Assembly: GCA_023052935.1 (NCBI GenBank)
Contig: CM041292.1
Span: 172,050,900 to 172,114,899, forward strand
DNA: 64,000 nucleotides
Direction of reading: 5' to 3'
Origin: Piezodorus guildinii
Taxonomy: Eukaryota; Arthropoda; Insecta; Hemiptera; Pentatomidae
Every line of letters starts with the position of its first letter. The first letter of the stretch is position 1. The notes beneath the pieces are model-generated. The model worked only from the letters and a program-made list of their open reading frames with translations, ran no database searches and was not told where the DNA came from. The position numbers were made by a program, and so were the translations under genes. Below, one piece after another: positions 57,326 to 64,000 of the stretch.

Positions 57326-57599
57326 CATAAATTTTAGTTATTTATTTTATTGCAGATTGAATTAAACTCCTAGAGTCTGGTTCTATTTTCTTCATTTCCA
57401 TTTTCCCAACTAGACCATTTCTGGAATATAGAGTTTCGGTAGAAGTATTTCGCACGCAATGTACGTAAGACGGTGTATCCCACTAAAAATCTAAATATAT
57501 ATCTAATACTTAAAATTTAGGGGGTCCTTAACATTGAAATGATTGTGTAAAGAGGTTAGCGAAAATTTTTTGTTTCGAACCACTGTGTTAGACAAAGCT

Positions 57600-57887
57600 T
57601 AGAGATCATTTATCGCACTGTACCTACTCGAAGAGTATTTGTTATAAATAGTAATTAATCTTGGATTTAATTATTTACTAATCTAATGAAGAAGAAGCTG
57701 ATGACAGTAGCAGGACAGCCGAGCTGGAGACAGAGGCGGAACTAGACCACCCGCCAGCGCACCAAGGTCTGCGATGACATCTACTTCAAGAATGTGAGTA
57801 CTCACTTTCACAGCTATTATTAGCCTGTCCGTGCTAACTATAATTAAATCAAGTATAAATAACTAAAAAATGAAAATTGGAGGATAC
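57600..57887. other. Unassigned; exon-like segment at 57688-57793 (+)
   Basis: GC-rich, with EEEADDSSRTAELETEAELD in one frame and TKVCDDIYFKN in another, followed by a donor-like GTGAGT at 57794. No family recognised; it may be a host exon with a frame disruption, or chance. Confidence 0.2.
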
Positions 57888-58165
57888 CTGCGGTGTAGTG
57901 GGTAGCACAACAGCCTTCAATGACCAACGTTGCGAGTTCAAACCTGGCAGATGACCCTAGGGTTTTTTAACAGGAGTAAAAATCCTAAGTTGTGGTGTCC
58001 TTCGGAGAGGAAGTAAAAATGTGGTACCGAGCCTGTGAGATGTCAGATCTCTTTAAAGATCCCTATAATAATTACGCCAGAATAGTCAAAGTAAGGACTT
58101 CCACTGTAGCCTCGTCCGAATAGCCACAGTGAGTTAAAAAAGTAACGTCAAAAACAAACAAATAA
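57888..58165 (+). mobile_element. SINE-A copy, diverged full-length
   Basis: Head CCTGCGGTGTAGTGGGTAGC, B box GAGTTCAAACCTGG, body TGTCCTTCGGAGAGGAAG and TGTGAGATGTCAGATCTC, tail AACGTCAAAAACAAACAAAT. Older than the copy at 41843. Confidence 0.85.
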
Positions 58166-59331
58166 GATAAAATCATATAAAGTTTTATCAAAATCCTTTT
58201 AAATCGAGTCTAAAACTACTTACTCATTAACTGATGCGATACAGTATTTCAGTGTTTCTTTATTATATCAGAAAACCTTTTTTTTACATATATTTTTATT
58301 AATATTTATAACTGTATATAATATAATAATACGAGTTAATGAGAAATACTAGAATTAGAAAATATAAAAAAAAAAAAAATTCAAATACATCAAAACTTTT
58401 CGAAAATATCAATATAAAACGTATTCTAAATATTACTCATTAATAATTATATATATTTTTGTTAAACGAATTGAAATAAGATTTTCAGTTATGGTTTATT
58501 TTGACTTCAGTTACTCGAAGAAAGGAAAGGTCGACTGCATGTTTTGAATTTGAAACAAACATTCCATAAAAATGAAAATCGACTAACTACTACCATACAT
58601 ACTTCCTCAAAATAATCCACAAAGCGAAATACAATTTAATTAATACAAGTTTTAATAAAATACTCTAAATAAATCAATCTTAATCGTTTCCGTCATCTCC
58701 CCTCCAAGAAAAATATATGTGTATATATATATATATTCAGGAAGTAAAATATATAATGATCCCCTTGATTGGAGAGACAACGACCAGTTTCTCCCACACT
58801 AAAACCGTAGGCAGTTCTTCCAGACAGGCGCCCAGCAGTGCATGGCGGTAGGTAGGTAATGCTTTTTGGTAATAACTTCTTAAAATTAAAATAAAACAGA
58901 AATCCAATTTTTAAATAGACACTTCATTGTTACATAAATATTATATAAACCGTGGTTTTGTGGTCCTATTCTCCTTTTGACATTCAATAATTTGTGCATT
59001 GACAACACATTTTGGTGCATTAGTCTTAACTTATTTGTGAATGATAGACTTTAACACTGGCTAATTATAGAATTTATTTATCCCAGATATAATAAGTTTA
59101 ATGACCTCTTTTTGAAATTAATAATTTTGAATTTAAAGGAAAAAAGGAGCCTTATTGATACCACCAGCCTAAATGAATAAAGCTCGAACATTTTACAGCG
59201 AACATTTTACCATATTTTAGACCTCATAACGCTTCCGGTCAAGACCATTGGCAAAATGTCTGTTTATTAATTCAAATAAACCTCTCATGTTTACAAAGAT
59301 AACCTCTCATGTTTTTTCTCCCGTAGCTACT
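58166..59331. other. Unassigned AT-rich stretch
   Basis: Nothing recognised; a short poly-A at about 58366 and (TA)n at 58718-58734. Confidence 0.3.
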
Positions 59332-59480
59332 TCATCAACCACTGAAGAGTCTTAGGGCTCAGTACATGTAGAAATTCGTACTGTTTCTAAGCCAACGGCA
59401 GTACAAGGTGGTGATTAGGCCGAAAACTTGCTCAGCCGCCAGGTTTTTCTCTCAATTTTCGGTTACCAAATTTATTGATA
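59332..59480 (-). mobile_element. SINE-C copy, 3' half
   Basis: CAACCACTGAAGAGTCTTAG, GAAATTCGTACTGTTTCTAA and GCCGCCAGGTTTTTCTC match the reversed SINE-C 3' half. The head is missing. Confidence 0.75.
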
Positions 59481-60554
59481 CTGGGATCACCATCTAATAG
59501 CAACTATAAACTATAACGGTTTAACGTCACATTATAAAATTCAAAAACATTTATGGAAAACAGTAATCCAAGTAGATGGGTGGTAAGCACTAAAGCTGAA
59601 GAGGAGTTGGATGAAAGATCTTCTTGAAAGGTATAGTAACTCTGCGAAGCCAAAGCGAGGTTCTCAACTAACGATTATTTAATAGAGCAGGGCAAATACA
59701 CTTGGTTATGATTTAAAAGGTGTGAATATACTTTCTTTTAAATATATAGGAAATGTAACTTGTAAAGGATTATGTTCCCTATGGCAGTGGAATCCACATT
59801 GCGGGCAATGCGATGAGATCGAGAATAGAAAACACTTCTGGACACCGTGAGAGAGTTTCTTCCAAGGAGGACGGAAACCGGACGTGCCATACCAGTACAA
59901 TGTGCTGGAGTACCCGGCTGGACAGCAGCGAGCATATGTACTCTGGACAGGAAGTGGCTTTATCAGTTCCGCCATAGAGTTACTGTACCTTGCTACGCCA
60001 GCTCTTAGAGGTTATGATAATTAGTGCTCTATCTTCCGTGGCCGCAACTTATTAGAACTATTCTACGTAACCGCCCATAATGCCACCAAATACTTCCAGA
60101 ACCAGAACAGCTTCAAAGTAAGGGATAATGAGTTTATCATAATTTTAATCAATATATGGCACAATAAAAGGATGAACTGCTTCATATTATTTTATATTTA
60201 AATTTATTAATGCATTACTTAGTTCTTACCTAGTAATTAAGAAATAATGAAACAAAATGAGACCTACGTATATTCATTGGCAAGCAGAATTTCAAGATAC
60301 CTAACTGGCTCACGAGGTAATTTAGAATATATAATAAAAACTTATCCGAAAATTTCAATCTTATGAAAAAATTTAGACCGAATTAATTAAATTATTAATG
60401 CATACTATAGAAGCTTTCGTATCCCCAATAAGATGCAACCGAAGGCGGACGATTTTAAAACAATAAAATTGAGATGCTCATTTTTAGCATTAATTACAGG
60501 ACATTTTTTTTTTTTTTTTTTTTACAAAATTTATGTTTAAACTTATCTAAGTTC
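59481..60554. other. Unassigned; dual-strand open GC-rich segment at 59750-60010
   Basis: One plus frame reads LEYPAGQQRAYVLWTGSGFI to a stop at about 60023, another is open for about 70 codons before it, and the minus strand has an 89-codon ORF (59975-59706). No family recognised. A poly-T run of about 20 lies at 60507-60523. Confidence 0.25.
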
Positions 60555-60555
60555 G

Positions 60556-60802
60556 TGGGAGCCCGTTGCTGAGTGGTTAGAGATTTAGAGTGTTAAAGGT
60601 TGTGAGTTCGAATCCCAGTCCCGAAGGAAATTTTCAAGCATTTTATTAATTGGGATTCACACAATGCCTCTCCCTCGTGTATGTGAGACCCGTCAGCCAA
60701 CTGGTGGTAGGAAGGTAGAAAGGATGATCGCGTATGTATTCTCCTAGCAGATAACACCGCTCCACGAGGGCATACACTGCCTGCAGCGATACAGGAAAAA
60801 AA
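60556..60802 (+). mobile_element. SINE-B copy 3, variant body
   Basis: Head GGGAGCCCGTTGCTGAGTGG, B box GAGTTCGAATCCC, CCGTCAGCCAACTGG. The 3' third differs from copies 1 and 2 and ends in a short poly-A. AAGTTC borders both sides (60549-60554, 60803-60808). Confidence 0.82.
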
Positions 60803-61744
60803 AAGTTCTAATCGTTTACTTTCATCGAACGCTTTCATTGGATTTTATCCCCATGTTGAGAGGTTTATTTTGGGCGATTAAAATTAAATGACCCATACAT
60901 GATTTTTAGAAGATAATTCGATTTCATTCAGCAACTATCGGACTCCTATACATATCGGGTCATTGGTTTATTCATTCATTCATATGATTTTTGTCCTTAT
61001 GGACAGTGTTCAAACTCGAAAATTTTCACTTATTCGCTTTCTTTCGCCTCTCTTCCCAAAATCTCTCCATCCTTTGGCTGTGATCCTGCTCCCTTTGTTC
61101 TGTCAACAATGCTCCTGTCTTCCTTTTCTCATTTATCATAAATTTTGTGTTCCTAATTTTGTTCCCGAATTCCTTTCTGTCTCCTATCATTTGCTTGTTG
61201 ACCCTTTAAGTTTTCTTCTATTTCATGAAACCAATTGGTTTTTTGGCTAAAACGGTTAACCATATCAAAGATTCTCTTTACAAGTCTGGAGTTATCCATT
61301 CTATGATATATTACTAATAAAAACGAATACTTTCCAGATGCTTTGAAATAGATAATGATATTCAATTAACCACTTAATTCGGACAATTTTGTAATACAGT
61401 ACCATCACAATGAAGACAATTGCAGGCTGGTAGTAATTAAGAGGGGGAGAAGGACATGGAATAAACAAAAACAGCTGATGATTATTAAATTGCTCCTTCT
61501 AATTATCCGCGTAGGGCGGCGGCTAATGTGGCGACACCCTGAACCAACGGCCCCTACTTCCTCCTTCCTTCCTATAGCCCCAGCTGTGCCTCCGCCAACC
61601 TACTCATTATTGTCTCTTATGGCACCTATTGTCTACATATTTAGACCATTATAGGGGGTATAAGGAAATTCTACGGTCTTTAGAATAAGAGAATGAAAGA
61701 ACTTAGCAAACAGCAACGGATCAAATTAATATTTGAAAAAAAAA
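60803..61744. other. Unassigned; GC-richer block at 61495-61625
   Basis: ORF 60963-61250 has no recognisable domain. The GC-richer block has no match in the window. Confidence 0.3.
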
Positions 61745-62447
61745 AATCTGGTGCGCGCAACAAACGACTTTCCTTACCTCCTTCGGTTGAAATCAATTTA
61801 AGAATTTTTAAACACATTTAGAGTTTTTAGAGTAAATACATGAAAATGGATTGTTAAAGAATTAATGGAATTGAATTTCAAAACAAACATATGTATTGTT
61901 AAATAATCTATCAGATTGCTAGCGGGCCCGTCCCTGCTTCACACGGATGCGATTTGAATCTGGTGTGATTTATGTTTAAAAATGCCGTTCCTGACCGATT
62001 TAGAGTTTATCGTTTTAGAAGATTTAGTTTACCGTAACGAAAAAGACGATTGGTTAAGTCTGTTCGTTTGTTAGAGATAACTCGCCAACAAAATCGCCTT
62101 TCATTATATATTTATATATATAAAGAGAGAGAGATGATCCACAGTAATCAGTTTGTTTTAGCGGGTTTCCAACGGCAAAAAATACATCTACATTACTCTT
62201 TTTATGTTCAAAAACACAAAAATTGGATTAAAAAATATTTTTCCCCTTTTCTCCTATAGTTGTTTATCAATTTCGTTCTTCTTGTATATTTAAATGGTTT
62301 TTAGAATTGCTAATCAGATGATATGTTTAATTTTATGAAACCTACTAAATGAAATGTACTTGAGAGGAAGAATACTTTAAATATCAGTATGTAAGCACTG
62401 TCAGATTATTTCAATCAGAATGGAACCTACATGATATTAAAGTCTCC
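61745..62447 (-). mobile_element. Family T element with family Y insertion
   Basis: Reversed T terminus ATCTGGTGCGCGCAACAAAC, interior at 62160-62290 (TTCCAACGGCAAAAAATACA) and 62345-62447 (GAAGAATACTTTAAATATC, CCTACATGATATTAAAG). Family Y (CTAGCGGGCCCGTCCCTGC) occupies about 61915-62062. Confidence 0.68.
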
Positions 62448-62993
62448 GGTATGGAGACGCGATGTCGAAATTATTTTATCTTTATCCCATTTGGTTTTTA
62501 AGTTAATGGGCAAAGCGCGCGCTGTAAACCCTTTCAGCCATACCGCCCTCACAATAATGATTATAAAAATCCTATAAAACATTTTAAATAAACAACACTT
62601 CAGGCAAACATATCTAACATTCTTATTTAGGATTGTAAATAGGGTGTGATTAAATTTAGCCGTTTCTTTGCACAATTACCGTGAAAATGACGTAATTGTT
62701 GATTATGCGTTAGTATTTTTAGCAGTTCAATACATAGTTCCGTTTGTATTTCCGAAGGTATTTTATTTTTGGGGTCCTGAACTAAAAAGTAGAATTGAGG
62801 TTCTGTTTATCTTTTAGAATTGACCGCCTTATTCTAATACGCTCCATTAGAATATGCTAATTTTAATATAGTAAACTAACGGGCATTAGATGATCTTAGG
62901 CGAGATGAAATGTTGCAAATCAGTCAAGACTAATTAGAATTTTCCATGTAATTTACAAAAAATGTCATATCTTTTCTCATAACACTAAAACGA
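62448..62993. other. Unassigned stretch
   Basis: Nothing recognised. Confidence 0.3.
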
Positions 62994-63275
62994 TTGTTTA
63001 ACTGCTTTATATGCTTCATCATAGGTATATTCAGAGACACCTCTGCCACCCGATTCTACGAAGAGTTGAAGGGGCTTAATCCTTCCTACCTTTGTAAGCC
63101 GTACTTACTAAGTACTCTGATCCTCCATCTGCTCACGCAGTGCAAGCTCGCTGCCTACAGATCTGTATATATATATGTATCGAACCACAGATCTTTCCTT
63201 ATCCGATCATCATCGGTATGGAACTCTATGCCTTCTTGTATCATTGACTCCAATAGTCTTCCGACCTAGTCGGTT
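62994..63275 (+). pseudogene. CR1/L2-like LINE C-terminus remnant
   Basis: ORF ends in HRSFLIRSSSVWNSMP, corresponding to the RSFVIRASSFWNSLP end of the LINEs at 42612 and 56088 but from a different family. ATRFYEELKGLNPSYL precedes it. 5' and 3' parts are missing. Confidence 0.65.
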
Positions 63276-63435
63276 CAATCACTTCTTGTTGCTCCTATTT
63301 TCCTAATCAAAATCAGTAATAAAACTGATGATAAATGTTTATTTATAGATCAAATTTTATTTTATGTTGTTTTTAGCACATATTATATTATTAAAATTGA
63401 ATTTCATTAAAAATTGTTATTTATTCCATATCAAA

Positions 63436-64000
<565 letters not shown>

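Larger units (their letters stand above)
55685..57585 (+). mobile_element. hAT-like non-autonomous element with nested SINE and LINE
   Basis: Terminal inverted repeats CAGTGGTTCCCAAC and (reversed) CAGTGGTTCGAAA. Perfect 8-bp target duplications TGTTAGAC at 55677-55684 and 57586-57593, the hAT hallmark. Own sequence is about 55685-56033 and 57326-57585; no transposase. Between them lies a reversed SINE-A split by a reversed CR1/L2-like LINE, giving three insertion layers. Confidence 0.88.

Overview
This is an AT-rich, intergenic-type eukaryotic window in which almost every recognisable object is a transposable element. The mix points to an arthropod, most likely an insect: a Jockey-like LINE, other non-LTR fragments, a mariner, hAT deletion derivatives, a Penelope-like element and three tRNA-derived SINE families. 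The exact species cannot be read from the sequence. No host gene, rRNA, genuine tRNA gene or CRISPR array could be supported.

Layout. 1-3.7 kb: two Jockey fragments and SINE-A copies. 4.2-5.7 kb: repeat family U, split by a foldback element that itself carries a SINE-B, then a small monomeric relative of the foldback element. 7.4-11.4 kb: SINE-A copies and old family T/Y pieces. 12.1-13.3 kb: the end of a Penelope-like endonuclease gene and its 3' region. 13.6-16 kb: a full family T element, a Jockey fragment and a second T copy. 17-24.7 kb: SINE-B, SINE-C, hAT pieces, T with U and hAT inside it, and a short Jockey insertion. 27.25-30.88 kb: the best preserved element, a 5'-truncated Jockey insertion with an intact 898-codon ORF2 and target-site duplications. 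32.3-34.1 kb: a T copy broken by a LINE 3' end and a palindromic MITE. 36.6-44.8 kb: Jockey, SINE, a CR1/L2-like LINE and an RTE-like fragment. 45-53.5 kb: U and T copies and two large inverted repeats. 55.7-57.6 kb: a hAT derivative holding a SINE that holds a LINE. 60-64 kb: SINE-B, T, a LINE tail and the 5' part of a mariner.

The most interesting thread is a family of short mobile elements sharing a hammerhead-ribozyme-like motif: GCC, CUGAWGAW, a 5-6 bp stem, GAAACGUY, GGC. Nine clear copies and two decayed ones occur as monomers or head-to-head inverted dimers. Stem II changes sequence but keeps pairing. One copy lies 3' of the Penelope-like GIY-YIG fragment, in the same orientation. It is split by a 235-nt GT...AG segment that is missing exactly from the inverted-dimer copies, as if those were made from spliced RNA. 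Several copies have 12-15 bp target duplications. I read them as non-autonomous, Penelope-dependent, retrozyme-like elements; activity is not shown.
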